From the NCBI GenBank assembly GCA_964528845.1, contig CAZGVE010000003.1, forward strand, positions 1 through 64,000: a stretch of 64,000 bases of DNA. The letters are read 5' to 3'. Position 1 is the first letter of the stretch; each line of letters starts with the position of its first letter. Below are positions 44,317 to 53,064 of this stretch, piece by piece. Both the position numbers and the translations under genes were made by a program. The DNA is from FEN-1191 sp964528845. Its GTDB lineage: Bacteria > Pseudomonadota > Gammaproteobacteria > Steroidobacterales > Steroidobacteraceae. The notes under the pieces were generated by a model that saw only the letters and a list, made by a program, of their open reading frames with translations, did no database searches and was not told the origin of the DNA.

Positions 44317-44913
44317 CTAACCGATATGGGACAGATCGAGCAGCTTCTTCAGATCCTCACGCAGGCCCTTCGGATCCGTGAGCGCATCGTAGCGCATCAT
44401 CAGATTGCCGCGTGGATCGACGATGAACAGCGTGTGCGCGCGCGCATCCACCGGAATCTGCGCGAGCCACGCCGCAGCGGCGCCGCCACCGCCGTCCAGG
44501 GCCAGCAGGTCGGGATGCTCCCGCGCGAGGAATGCGCGGTCACAGCACTGCCCGGTCGCGAGGAACACCTGCTGCAGCCGCGGGATCAGGTTTCCCATGG
44601 CCAGATAGCTCTGGCGCATGAAATACAGGGTTTGATGGCAGGCCGCGTCACACTCGCCGCTGGCGACATAAAGCAGCGACCAGCGTCCGACCAGCACGCC
44701 ATCGCCGGCGCTGCCGCCGTCGGGGCGCTGCAGGGCCACGCGCGCCAGCGGGCGCGCGGGTTCGATCAACGTCCCGTGATTGGTACGGCCCGGCGGGCGC
44801 CAATGCGAGCCGTAGTACATCAGGAACGCCAGCACCAGTGGCGCGAAGAACAGCGCGACGAGCAGCGCCAGCTGGCCGCGCGTGCGCGACGACTTTCCTG
44901 GGCCGGCGGTCAT
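44317..44913 (-). CDS. SCO-like membrane-anchored thioredoxin-fold protein of the oxidase cluster
   Basis: 198 residues from ATG 44913, which overlaps the SURF1 stop (ATGA). One N-terminal transmembrane helix (about 14-34) is followed by a periplasmic domain. It carries C88-x3-C92 (GECDAACHQTLY), then a late His (H160, ARAHTLFIVDPRGNLMMRY). That is the layout of SCO1/SenC copper chaperones, although the sequence is otherwise divergent; an extra CC pair (GQCCDR) is also present. Its place between SURF1 and ctaA, plus the lack of a normal sco gene after ctaB, suggests it helps build the CuA centre. That is inference from motif and context. Confidence 0.75.
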   Translation of the reverse strand: MTAGPGKSSRTRGQLALLVALFFAPLVLAFLMYYGSHWRPPGRTNHGTLIEPARPLARVALQRPDGGSAGDGVLVGRWSLLYVASGECDAACHQTLYFMRQSYLAMGNLIPRLQQVFLATGQCCDRAFLAREHPDLLALDGGGGAAAAWLAQIPVDARAHTLFIVDPRGNLMMRYDALTDPKGLREDLKKLLDLSHIG

Positions 44914-45644
44914 GGCAGCGCCGGGCGCCGGTTCAGGAGGCCGTAGAGCAGCAGCGCAAGCGCCGAGAAGCTCCACCATTGGATCGCATAGGACACGTGG
45001 CGCGCCGGTCCCAATCCCTCGGGTTGCCAGTCGCGGGCGAATCCCAGCGGTTCGTCCGCGTTGAGCAGCAGCAGTCGCGACTCGAGCCGGGCCCCGAGCG
45101 CTGTGGACAGCTCGTCCATCACCGGGAAGCTCGTGAGTTTCGGCCATTGGGGGCCGGGTGGCGGCGGTGCGTGCCCGAGCGCGATGCCGGCGACCGGCAG
45201 CAGGTCCACGCGACCCGTCACCGACAGGCTGGCCTTGAGGTCGAGGCCCACATAGGGGAGCTCCGCACGGCTGCGCGTGAGCGGCAGCCAGCCGCGGTTG
45301 ACGAGCAGCGTGCGCCCGTCGTCGAGCAGCAGCGGCGTGAGCACCTCGTATCCGGCCCGGCCGCGGTACGAAATATTGTCGAGCAGGAACTGGTGCTCAC
45401 CATCGTAATGCCCGTGCACGCGAATCTGGGCATAGCGCGCCAGCTCGCCGGTCGCGTGCGCTCCGAGTTCGCCGACCGTGGCGCTGGAGACATTGAAGGC
45501 CGCCCTGAGCGCGCGCTTCTCGGCGGCCCGATGCCACTGCCAGCGCCCGAGTTCGATGAAGCTCACCATGGCGGCCAGCGTGAGCAGCGTCATGCCCCAT
45601 GAGGCGGACCAGCGGACCTGGCCGAATTTCAGTGCCAGCGGCAT
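44910..45644 (-). CDS. SURF1 family cytochrome oxidase assembly protein
   Basis: 244 residues. Two transmembrane helices, near each end (TLLTLAAMVSFIELGRWQWHR and YAIQWWSFSALALLLYG), enclose a periplasmic beta domain, the SURF1 plan. Conserved pieces include LGRWQWHRAAEK, TPLLLDDGRTLLVNRGWLP and HVSYAIQWWSF. It helps insert haem A into subunit I. First gene of the operon SURF1, SCO-like, ctaA, ctaB, gloB. Confidence 0.93.
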   Translation of the reverse strand: MPLALKFGQVRWSASWGMTLLTLAAMVSFIELGRWQWHRAAEKRALRAAFNVSSATVGELGAHATGELARYAQIRVHGHYDGEHQFLLDNISYRGRAGYEVLTPLLLDDGRTLLVNRGWLPLTRSRAELPYVGLDLKASLSVTGRVDLLPVAGIALGHAPPPPGPQWPKLTSFPVMDELSTALGARLESRLLLLNADEPLGFARDWQPEGLGPARHVSYAIQWWSFSALALLLYGLLNRRPALP

Positions 45645-45714
45645 GGCGAGCTCCCGGTGAGGGCTGCTGGACGGTGCGGGTATTTCGCGGCGCGGCGCGC
45701 CGCCCGGAGTTCCC

Positions 45715-45720
45715 TATAAT
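45715..45720 (+). promoter_or_regulatory. consensus -10 element in the SURF1/DUF2909 divergent region
   Basis: A perfect TATAAT 46 bases before the plus-strand DUF2909 gene; no good -35 lies 17 bases upstream of it. On the other strand the same patch gives TTGAGA, an 18-base spacer and CATTAT pointing at SURF1, so the region may fire both ways. Confidence 0.4.
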
Positions 45721-45765
45721 GACCCGCGGTCACATGTCCTCTCAAGCTGCTGCAAGGGGCGAAGC

Positions 45766-45978
45766 GTGGAGCTGATACGATTCCTGGTCCTGTGCCTGCT
45801 CGCCGCGATCGTGGCGAGCCTCGGGACCGCGCTCTATCAGCTCAGTCGCGGCAAGGGCGATTCGCGCCGCATGCTGCGAGCGCTGACTTTGCGCATCGCG
45901 CTCTCGCTGGCGCTGTTCGCGCTGCTGATGCTCGCCTGGTGGGCCGGACTGATCACACCCCGCGGCCTCCAGCAGTAG
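45766..45978 (+). CDS. DUF2909 twin-transmembrane protein
   Basis: 70 residues, GTG start. Two hydrophobic helices (about 4-24 and 42-64) are separated by a basic loop (QLSRGKGDSRRMLRALTLRI), the hallmark of the DUF2909/twin transmembrane family. Small proteins of this type sit in cytochrome c oxidase clusters of many gammaproteobacteria and may be assembly or stability factors; no function is proven. It is the only plus-strand gene in the cluster, convergent with coxC and divergent from SURF1. Confidence 0.85.
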   Translation: MELIRFLVLCLLAAIVASLGTALYQLSRGKGDSRRMLRALTLRIALSLALFALLMLAWWAGLITPRGLQQ

Positions 45979-46002
45979 CGGCGCCGGGCGCCGGCCGACC
46001 GC

Positions 46003-46887
46003 TCAGAGCCAGTAGACGAAAACGAACAGGATCAGCCAGACCACGTCGACGAAGTGCCAGTACCAGGCCACCGCCTCGAACGCGAAGTGGCGGGTTGGCG
46101 TGAAGTGGCCGCGCAGCGTACGCAGCCAGATGATCGTGAGCATGATCGCGCCGATCGTCACGTGCAGGCCGTGGAAGCCGGTCAGCATGAAGAAGGTCGT
46201 GCCGTAGATTCCGGTCGTCAGCCGCAGTCCGAGCTCGCGATAGGCCTCGCCGTATTCATGGGCCTGCAGGCCCACGAAAGTGAAGCCGAGCAGGAACGTG
46301 CAGGCGAGCCAGAAGCTCAAGGCCTTGCGATGGCTCTCCCGCAGGGCGTGGTGTGCCAGCGTGACGGTCAGTCCGCTGGTCAGCAGCACCAGCGTATTGA
46401 TCGCGGGGAGCGAGAACGCCGGAACGGTCTCGAACGTGCCATCGGCGCGCGGGCCCAGATGCGCCGGACCGTTGGTCGGCCAGGTCGGGTCGAAATGCGG
46501 CCACAGCAGCACGCGGTTCAGGACCTTGACGCCACCGCCGCCGATCCACGGCACCGAGAAGCTCCGGGCGTAGAACAATGCGCCGAAGAACGCCGCGAAG
46601 AACATGACCTCCGAGAAGATGAACCAGATCATTCCCATCCGGAACGATTTGTCGACCTGCAGGTTGTAGATGCCATGCTCGTTCTCGCCGATCACGGTGC
46701 TGAACCAGCCGACGAACATGCATGCCAGCAGCACCGCGCCCGGCAGCAGCGCATAGCTGCCCGCCCAGCCGTTCAGCAGGCTCACCGCGCCAACCATCAG
46801 GCAGAACAGTGCCACTGAGCCGAGGATCGGCCACGGGCTGCCGTGTGGAATGTAGTATTTCCCTGAATCGGAGCTGAGCTGCGACAT
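46003..46887 (-). CDS. coxC: cytochrome c oxidase subunit III
   Basis: 294 residues with seven membrane helices. It opens YYIPHGSPWPILGSVALF. Other conserved pieces are GMIWFIFSEVMFFAAFFGA, TFVGLQAHEY, YGTTFFMLTGFHGLHVTIG and EAVAWYWHFVDVVWLILF. It stabilises the oxygen-reducing centre of the aa3 oxidase. It follows cox11 by 23 bases. Confidence 0.97.
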   Translation of the reverse strand: MSQLSSDSGKYYIPHGSPWPILGSVALFCLMVGAVSLLNGWAGSYALLPGAVLLACMFVGWFSTVIGENEHGIYNLQVDKSFRMGMIWFIFSEVMFFAAFFGALFYARSFSVPWIGGGGVKVLNRVLLWPHFDPTWPTNGPAHLGPRADGTFETVPAFSLPAINTLVLLTSGLTVTLAHHALRESHRKALSFWLACTFLLGFTFVGLQAHEYGEAYRELGLRLTTGIYGTTFFMLTGFHGLHVTIGAIMLTIIWLRTLRGHFTPTRHFAFEAVAWYWHFVDVVWLILFVFVYWL

Positions 46888-46910
46888 CGCTATCTATCCT
46901 TTGCTTGAAT

Positions 46911-47474
46911 CTATCTGGCGGCCGCTCCCCGGCCGACGGACGCGACCGGGCCAGGAACATCATAGAAGGTGTAGGCCAGAGTGAGGCGGTCGATATAGCC
47001 GGGCAGCGACGGATCGACGAAGAAGCGCACCGGCATCATGCGCTGCTCGTCGCGGGCGAAGGACTGCGGAGAGAAGCAGAAGCACTCGGTCTTGTGGAAC
47101 CAGGTGGCAGCCTTCGACGGAACGATATCCGGCACCGCCTGAGCCGTGGTGGCGTGCCCGGTCAGGTTGTGGGCGAAGAACTTCGCCTCATAGAGCTTGC
47201 CCGGATGGACCTGCAGCGATTTCAGGACCGGATGGAACTCCCAGTTGCCAACCGTCGGCAGGTCGGCGATGAAATCGACGGTGACCAAGCGCCCCATATC
47301 CACGGCTTCGGTGCCGGCTGCTACGGCGCGGCTCAAGCTCTTCTGGTTCCCGAGCCCCGTGATCGTGCACAACACGTCATACAACGGTACCAGCGCGAAG
47401 CCGAACGCAAAGCTGCCGGCGACGAAGGCCAGCAGTCCCAGCACGAGTCGCCGGTGACGGCGCGGTTCAGGCAT
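46911..47474 (-). CDS. ctaG: cytochrome c oxidase assembly protein CtaG/Cox11
   Basis: 187 residues from ATG 47474, which overlaps the small gene upstream; ATG 47483 is an alternative. One N-terminal helix (LVLGLLAFVAGSFAFGFALVPLYDV) anchors a periplasmic copper-binding domain with the invariant ECFCFSPQ motif. It delivers copper to the CuB site of subunit I. It sits between coxA and coxC. Confidence 0.95.
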   Translation of the reverse strand: MPEPRRHRRLVLGLLAFVAGSFAFGFALVPLYDVLCTITGLGNQKSLSRAVAAGTEAVDMGRLVTVDFIADLPTVGNWEFHPVLKSLQVHPGKLYEAKFFAHNLTGHATTAQAVPDIVPSKAATWFHKTECFCFSPQSFARDEQRMMPVRFFVDPSLPGYIDRLTLAYTFYDVPGPVASVGRGAAAR

Positions 47475-47598
47475 GCCGCCCATGCAGCACCGCGTAAGCG
47501 ATGAAGCCCGCATAGACCGCGATCGCGACCAGCGTCAGCGCGATTGCCGAGCGCCGCACGTGGCGGCGCTGCTGCAGCAGCAGTGGAGTGGGGCTCAT
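47467..47598 (-). CDS. 43-residue oxidase-cluster small membrane protein
   Basis: The peptide opens MSPTPLLLQQRRHVRRSA, continues with a single hydrophobic helix (IALTLVAIAVYAGFIAYAV) and ends LHGRHA. It lies between coxA and cox11 and overlaps the cox11 start by 8 bases, so it looks translationally coupled. Other gammaproteobacteria have similar tiny, poorly annotated genes at this position. A role in oxidase assembly is suggested by position only. Confidence 0.7.
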   Translation of the reverse strand: MSPTPLLLQQRRHVRRSAIALTLVAIAVYAGFIAYAVLHGRHA

Positions 47599-47649
47599 CT
47601 TGTCCGTGGTGCCGTGCGTATCCAGGGTGGTGGTGCCCGATGGTTCGCG

Positions 47650-49269
47650 CTAGTGGGATGGCGCGCCGTGATCGATCACGGCCAGCGAGGGCGCCTCGGC
47701 CCAGCTGTGGTACGGCGCCGGTGACGGCAGTTCCCATTCCAGCCCGCGCGGGTTATCCCAGACCTTGGCGGTGGCTTTGGCCCCGCCGCGCACGCACTGC
47801 CAGATCAGGTACGGGAACAGCAGCTGCGAGAGGCCGAAGCCGAAGCCGCCGATCGAGGACACCATGTTCCAGTCGGTGAACTGCACCGCGTAGTCCGGGA
47901 TCCGGCGCGGCATCCCCGCCAGTCCGAGGAAGTGCTGCGGGAAGAACAGCACGTTCACGAAGATCGCCGATAGCCAGAAATGCCACTTGGCCAGGGCGAT
48001 GTTGTACATGTGGCCGGTCCACTTCGGCAGCCAGTAGTACACGCCGCCCATGATCGCGAATATGGCGCCGGGTACCAGCACGTAGTGGAAATGGGCGACT
48101 ACGAAGTAGGTATCCTGATACTGGAAGTCCGCCGGCGCGATCGCCAGCATCAGTCCGGAGAAGCCGCCGATCGAGAACAGGAACAGGAACGCGAGCGCCC
48201 ACAGCATCGGCGGATCGTAGGTGATCGAGCCGCGCCACATCGTCACGGTCCAGTTGAAGACCTTCACGCCGGTCGGAATCGCGATCAGCATCGTCGAGAG
48301 CATGAAGAACAGCTCGCTCGAGAGCGGCATGCCCACCGTGAACATGTGGTGCGCCCAGACGATGAACGACAGGAATGCGATCGAGGCGGTCGCATAGACC
48401 ATCGCGCTGTAGCCGAACAGCGGCTTGCCGGAGAAGCTCGGGATGATCTCCGAGACGATGCCGAAGGCCGGCAGGATCAGAATATAGACTTCAGGGTGCC
48501 CGAAGAACCAGAAGATGTGCTGGAACATCACCGGATCGCCGCCACCGGCCGCGTTGAAGAAGCTGGTGCCGAAAAAGTGATCGGTCAGCAGCATCGTGAC
48601 CGCCCCGGCCAGCACTGGCATCACTGCGATCAGCAGATAGGCCGTGATCAGCCAGGTCCACACGAACAGCGGCATGCGCAGCAGCGTCATGCCCGGCGCC
48701 CGCATGTTCAGGATCGTCACGATGACGTTGATCGCGCCCATGATCGAAGACGCGCCCATCAGGTGGACTGCGAAGATCGCCATCGGTAGCGCATCGCCGG
48801 TCTGAAGCGAGAGCGGCGGGTACAGCGTCCAACCGCCGGCGAGCGCGCCGCCCGGCACGAAGTAGGTGGCCAGCAGCAGCGTGAAGGCGAACGGCAGGAT
48901 CCAGAAGCTGAAGTTGTTCATGCGCGGCAGCGCCATGTCCGGCGCACCGACCTGCATCGGGATCATCCAGTTGGCCAGCCCAACGAAGGCCGGCATCACC
49001 GCACCGAAGATCATCACCAGCGCGTGCATCGTGGTCATCGTGTTGAACAGCGCCGGATCGAGGAACTGCAGGCCAGGCTTGAACAGCTCGGCGCGGATCA
49101 GCATCGCGAACGAGCCGCCGACGAAGAACATGATGCAGCTGAATACCAGGTACAGCGTGCCGATGTCCTTGTGGTTGGTCGTCGTCAGCCAGCGCCAGAT
49201 ACCGCTCGGCGGATGATCGTGGCCGTGCCCGGCATCGTGGGAGTCGGTGGCGTGTTCAGAATAGGCCAT
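47650..49269 (-). CDS. coxA: cytochrome c oxidase subunit I
   Basis: 539 residues with twelve membrane helices: the catalytic subunit with haem a and the haem a3-CuB centre. Recognisable segments: TTNHKDIGTLYLVFS, the CuB-Tyr region FWFFGHPEVYILILPAFG (His-Pro-Glu-Val-Tyr), VWAHHMFTVG (CuB His pair) and the haem-ligand region YFVVAHFHYVLVPGA. It reduces O2 to water and pumps protons. It follows coxB by 50 bases. Confidence 0.98.
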   Translation of the reverse strand: MAYSEHATDSHDAGHGHDHPPSGIWRWLTTTNHKDIGTLYLVFSCIMFFVGGSFAMLIRAELFKPGLQFLDPALFNTMTTMHALVMIFGAVMPAFVGLANWMIPMQVGAPDMALPRMNNFSFWILPFAFTLLLATYFVPGGALAGGWTLYPPLSLQTGDALPMAIFAVHLMGASSIMGAINVIVTILNMRAPGMTLLRMPLFVWTWLITAYLLIAVMPVLAGAVTMLLTDHFFGTSFFNAAGGGDPVMFQHIFWFFGHPEVYILILPAFGIVSEIIPSFSGKPLFGYSAMVYATASIAFLSFIVWAHHMFTVGMPLSSELFFMLSTMLIAIPTGVKVFNWTVTMWRGSITYDPPMLWALAFLFLFSIGGFSGLMLAIAPADFQYQDTYFVVAHFHYVLVPGAIFAIMGGVYYWLPKWTGHMYNIALAKWHFWLSAIFVNVLFFPQHFLGLAGMPRRIPDYAVQFTDWNMVSSIGGFGFGLSQLLFPYLIWQCVRGGAKATAKVWDNPRGLEWELPSPAPYHSWAEAPSLAVIDHGAPSH

Positions 49270-49319
49270 GGCAATCCTCGGGCGAAACGATTCTCAGTTG
49301 CGGTGCGATCCCTGCAATC

Positions 49320-50156
49320 TCAGGGAGCGCTGTTCGATGCTACCTTGACCGAAGTCTGCTGGTCCTTGAGCCATTGCTCGAAGTCCTGCGGACTGCGCAC
49401 GTCCAGCACGATCGGCATGAAGCCATGGTCGCGTCCGCACAGCTCGGCGCACTGTCCACGGTAGATGCCGACTTTGTCGGCGTCGATGTCGAACCAGGTC
49501 TCGTTCACGAAACCGGGGATCGCATCCTTCTTGATCGCGAGCGCTGGCACCCACCAGGCGTGGATGACGTCCTGCGCCGTGATCAGCAGGCGCACCTTCA
49601 CACCGGCGGGTACGACCAGCGGGTGATCGACGTTGAGCAGGTAGTGCGGGACCGTGGTCGGATCGATGCCGGATCCGAGCTGGCGGGCATGATCGCTCGC
49701 GCGGTCGAGGCTGGAGAGTACTGTCACGCCGGATTCCAGGTATTCGTAGCCCCATTTCCACTGGTAACCGGTGATGCGGATCGTCAGCTTGGAGCCGTTC
49801 ACGTTGTCGGTCTCGATCAGCGTGCGCGCGGCCGGAACCGCCATGCTGATCAGGATCAGCACCGGGATCAGCGTCCAGACGATCTCGAGTCGCGTGCTGT
49901 GCAGGTGCGTGGTGTCAGCCACCGCGCCAGTGGATTTCCGGAACCGCACCATCGAATAGATCATCACGCCAAAGACCACGACGGCGATGCCGACGCACCA
50001 CCAGAACATCAGCATGTGCAGGCTGTAGATACGCCGCGACATCGCGCTGATGCCGGGGGTCATGTTCAGGGTCCACTCCGCATGGGCGGCAGGCGCGGCC
50101 AGCGCGAGCGAGACGAGGGCGGTGAGAGCGGCAAACGGGCGGGTTCTGTGGGTCAT
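49320..50156 (-). CDS. coxB: cytochrome c oxidase subunit II
   Basis: 278 residues. A signal peptide ends AHA. Two membrane helices are followed by a periplasmic cupredoxin domain with the CuA site: a His in DVIHAWWVPA and CAELCGRDHGFM supplying C-x3-C-x3-H-x2-M. The aromatic patch ITGYQWKWGYEY receives electrons from cytochrome c. There is no fused cytochrome c domain. Its ATG shares bases with the DUF2244 stop (TAATG). Confidence 0.97.
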   Translation of the reverse strand: MTHRTRPFAALTALVSLALAAPAAHAEWTLNMTPGISAMSRRIYSLHMLMFWWCVGIAVVVFGVMIYSMVRFRKSTGAVADTTHLHSTRLEIVWTLIPVLILISMAVPAARTLIETDNVNGSKLTIRITGYQWKWGYEYLESGVTVLSSLDRASDHARQLGSGIDPTTVPHYLLNVDHPLVVPAGVKVRLLITAQDVIHAWWVPALAIKKDAIPGFVNETWFDIDADKVGIYRGQCAELCGRDHGFMPIVLDVRSPQDFEQWLKDQQTSVKVASNSAP

Positions 50157-50659
50157 TACCTTGGCCTTAAACCTGTCGCCGCACCGGACAGCGGCGGGGA
50201 TTCATTAACACGACCAACCGAGCGCATCAGCCGCCCGGCCAGGGCCCGTCGTTCCTGTTCCGTCAGGAATTTGCCGACTTCATAGGCGCGGCCATGCGAC
50301 TCGAGCGTCAGGCGGCTGGGATGCAGGCGCGAGCCGGCAGGTCGTAGTTTAACCTGTGCCCAGTGCCGCGGGAACACCACCTGACTGTAATGTGGACCAT
50401 CGCGGTGCTCGACCTCGACCTGCTGCTCACTGATCGTGATGGTCTCGAGGCAATGTCGCCGACGCAGGCTCAAGCGCAGCGCCCATCCCAACACCAGCAT
50501 TTCGAGGCCCGCGAACGGGAAGATGGGCCACAGTCCATGCAGCGCGAAATACCCGGCGATCGAGAACGACACCAGACAGATGGTCGCGAAGAATGCGGCC
50601 GCAGCGCGAGGCTGCAGCGAACAGTTCGGGGCCAGCTGGATCGTCTGCACTTCGTTCAA
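50156..50659 (-). CDS. DUF2244 membrane protein
   Basis: 167 residues if translated from TTG 50659, which gives the short lead before IQLAPNCSLQPRAAAAFF typical of the family. In-frame ATGs at 50716 and 50734 inside bioD are alternatives. Two membrane helices lie at about 25-70, followed by a basic loop (LRLSLRRRHCLET) and a soluble domain with VEHRDGPHYSQVVFPRHWAQ. DUF2244 genes commonly sit just before coxB; function unknown. Its TAA stop overlaps the coxB ATG, so oxidase subunit II is coupled to it. Confidence 0.82.
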   Translation of the reverse strand: MNEVQTIQLAPNCSLQPRAAAAFFATICLVSFSIAGYFALHGLWPIFPFAGLEMLVLGWALRLSLRRRHCLETITISEQQVEVEHRDGPHYSQVVFPRHWAQVKLRPAGSRLHPSRLTLESHGRAYEVGKFLTEQERRALAGRLMRSVGRVNESPPLSGAATGLRPR

Positions 50660-50675
50660 GGCCGCTGCATCATAC

Positions 50676-51398
50676 TCAAGCTCCGTGCTCCGTGCCCACG
50701 CTCGGGCCCGGGTCATTGCCCTGCAGCAGTGCATGGGCCGCCCCGCACAGGTGCGCGGGGTCGTCCCGATCGTCCTGCACATGGGGCAGCCAGCCGAGTT
50801 CCGGCGCCGGAATCCGTGCGATCAGCGTCGCGCGATTCTCATCCAGCGCGAGCATGGCGGGATCGATCATGCTGCCGACCCAGCCTGCCAGCTGCAGCCC
50901 GCGCTGCAGGATCGCCTGCGCGCTCAAGAGTGCATGGTTCAGGCAACCCAGGCGCATGCCCACCACCAGCACCACGGGCAGCGCCAGGGCGTGCGCGACC
51001 TCCGCCATCGTGGAATTCGCGCCGATCGGTGTCAGCCAGCCGCCGGTGCCCTCGACCAGCACCACATCGCAGTGCAAGGTAATTCGCTCGTACGCAGCAA
51101 CGATCACCGCCGGGTCGATCGAGATGCCGGCGCGCCGTGCTGCAATGTGCGGGGAGATGGGATCGGGGAAGCAATACGGATTGACGTCCTGTGGCGACGG
51201 TCCGGTGCACGAGTGCGCGATGAGTGCATCGACGTCCTCGTTGCGTGCGCCGCTGGTACCGGCGGCAACCGGCTTCATGCCGGCGGCCCGCACACCCTGC
51301 AGCTTCAGCGCGCGCAGCAGCCCCATGGTCACGCGCGTCTTGCCGACGCCGGTGTCGGTACCGGCGATGAAGCAGCTGGCTCCGTGGCGCGCGCTCAC
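50676..51398 (-). CDS. bioD: dethiobiotin synthetase
   Basis: 240 residues from GTG 51398, which overlaps the bioC stop. P-loop: FIAGTDTGVGKTRVTMGLL; the catalytic Lys is in AAGMKPVAAG; VVLVEGTGGWLTP carries the Mg/ATP site. It closes the ureido ring of dethiobiotin from diaminopelargonate, CO2 and ATP. Last gene of the bioB-F-H-C-D series. Confidence 0.96.
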   Translation of the reverse strand: MSARHGASCFIAGTDTGVGKTRVTMGLLRALKLQGVRAAGMKPVAAGTSGARNEDVDALIAHSCTGPSPQDVNPYCFPDPISPHIAARRAGISIDPAVIVAAYERITLHCDVVLVEGTGGWLTPIGANSTMAEVAHALALPVVLVVGMRLGCLNHALLSAQAILQRGLQLAGWVGSMIDPAMLALDENRATLIARIPAPELGWLPHVQDDRDDPAHLCGAAHALLQGNDPGPSVGTEHGA

Positions 51399-52306
51399 GG
51401 CCGCCGCGTCTTCAGCGAACTGAGGGCCACGAGATGCTCGCTGCGGTCCACGCCGGGCGCGCGCCGTGCTGTATGCGCGTCCGCAGACGGCGCAAATGCC
51501 GCGCCGTACAGGACCTCGTAGCTGGCCGGCAGGCCCTGCGCAGTGCGGGACTGCTCGTAGGCGCCGATCATCGCCTGCAGCCGGCGCGGACTGGTCAGAC
51601 CGCGCGAGCGTGCGTGCGCTGCGTTATGCGCGCCGAGTTGCCGCAGTGAGCGCATCAGGGCGTGCGCATCCGCGTAATGCAACACGTGCGTGTCGGTGTC
51701 GAGCACGGGCGGATCGAACCCGGCCTGCATCGCCGCTTCGGCGAGGCGCTGCATCGCAGGGAAATCGCTGACATGCACGCCGCTGTCCGCGGCGCTCCAT
51801 GCCGCACGCAACTCCGCCAGAGTCCCTGGCCCGAAGCTCGAGAACAGCAGCAGGCCACCCGGTATCAGCACGCGCGCGATCTCACCCAGCACCGCTTCCG
51901 GCCGGTCACACCACTGCAGCATCAGATTGCTGAATGCGAGCGCGATACTGCGATCGGCCAGCGGCAGCGCATACGCATCCGCGCACACTGTTTCTATGCG
52001 CGGCGCCGTCCACGGCCAGGGTCGCCGCGCAATTGCGCGCACCATGCCGGGTGCAATGTCGAGGGCGAGCACCCGCGCGCGCGGGTAGCGGCGCCGCAGG
52101 GCGCGCGCGCCAGCGCCGGTGGCGGCACCCAGATCGAGAATCCAGGCCGGCTCCAGCGCAAAGTATTCCAGGCGCGATAACAGCTCTGCGCGTACCAGCT
52201 GCTGCAGCGTCGCAGCAGCATCGTAACTGCCTGCCGCGCGATCGAACGAGCGCGCGAGCGCACGGCGATCGAGTTCGAAGGCACCGGTCATTTGCGGGTC
52301 GGTCAT
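51395..52306 (-). CDS. bioC: malonyl-ACP O-methyltransferase BioC
   Basis: 303 residues from ATG 52306. It opens with the BioC-type ARSFDRAAGSYDAAATLQ. SAM motif I is ILDLGAATGAGARALRR and a later motif is LAFSNLMLQWCDRPEAV. It methylates malonyl-ACP so that fatty-acid enzymes can build pimeloyl-ACP methyl ester. Its stop overlaps the bioD start and its start overlaps the bioH stop (ATGA). Confidence 0.95.
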   Translation of the reverse strand: MTDPQMTGAFELDRRALARSFDRAAGSYDAAATLQQLVRAELLSRLEYFALEPAWILDLGAATGAGARALRRRYPRARVLALDIAPGMVRAIARRPWPWTAPRIETVCADAYALPLADRSIALAFSNLMLQWCDRPEAVLGEIARVLIPGGLLLFSSFGPGTLAELRAAWSAADSGVHVSDFPAMQRLAEAAMQAGFDPPVLDTDTHVLHYADAHALMRSLRQLGAHNAAHARSRGLTSPRRLQAMIGAYEQSRTAQGLPASYEVLYGAAFAPSADAHTARRAPGVDRSEHLVALSSLKTRRP

Positions 52307-53064
52307 GAGGGCTCGAGCATCGCCGCGGCCACTTCGTCGCAATGTGACAGGAACGGCGCATGGCCCGCGCGCCGCAGCAGGCGCAGCGCCGCGCGCGGCA
52401 GCAGCCGGGAGAGCGCCTCGGCCGCACCGGGCGGCGTGACCCGGTCGTACTCGCCCGCTATCACGAGCGTGGTCATCGGCAGCTCTCGGGCCGCAGCGCG
52501 CAGGTCATTCTGCTGCAGCTGCTGCAGCCCGAGCGCGAGCGCAGCGGGCTGCGCGCGGCCGTGCTCGCGCAGGCTTCGCATGAGGCTCTGCAGCACCATG
52601 CCGGACCCCGCGCTGCCGCGCACCTGCAGTTCCAGGAAGGACGCAACCGTGGCGTCCGGGTCGCGGGCCAGTTGCGTCGCAAAATCTTCGACCGTCTGCG
52701 CAGCCAGGCCGTGCGGCCAGTCAGTGCCGCTCACGAAGCGTGGCGTGCTCGCAATCAGCACCAGCCGCCGCACATCGAGCGCCGGATCAGCGGCGAGCTG
52801 CATGCACAGCTGTCCGCCGAGTGACCAGCCTGCCAGCGTGCTACCGCGCGGCAGTTGCGCCGCGAGCAGCGTGAGCAGCTGCGTACGCGACAGCGATTCC
52901 GGCCATGGGCTGCGTCCGTGCCCCGGAAGGTCGAACGCGGTGACTGTAAAATGCGCGGCGAGCGCATCGCGCAGCGGATCGAAGACGCGCAGGTTCATGC
53001 CCCAGCCATGCAGCAGCACCAGCGGCGGCCCGGTGCCGCTGGTCTCCGAGTACAGCGCGCTCAT
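52303..53064 (-). CDS. bioH: pimeloyl-ACP methyl ester carboxylesterase BioH
   Basis: 253-residue alpha/beta hydrolase from ATG 53064. The oxyanion loop is VLLHGWGMN, the nucleophile elbow is AGWSLGGQL (Ser), the Asp is in IAGEYDRVTPP and the His is in AGHAPFLSH. It cleaves the methyl ester to end pimelate synthesis. Embedded between bioF and bioC with ATGA overlaps on both sides. Confidence 0.95.
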   Translation of the reverse strand: MSALYSETSGTGPPLVLLHGWGMNLRVFDPLRDALAAHFTVTAFDLPGHGRSPWPESLSRTQLLTLLAAQLPRGSTLAGWSLGGQLCMQLAADPALDVRRLVLIASTPRFVSGTDWPHGLAAQTVEDFATQLARDPDATVASFLELQVRGSAGSGMVLQSLMRSLREHGRAQPAALALGLQQLQQNDLRAAARELPMTTLVIAGEYDRVTPPGAAEALSRLLPRAALRLLRRAGHAPFLSHCDEVAAAMLEPS

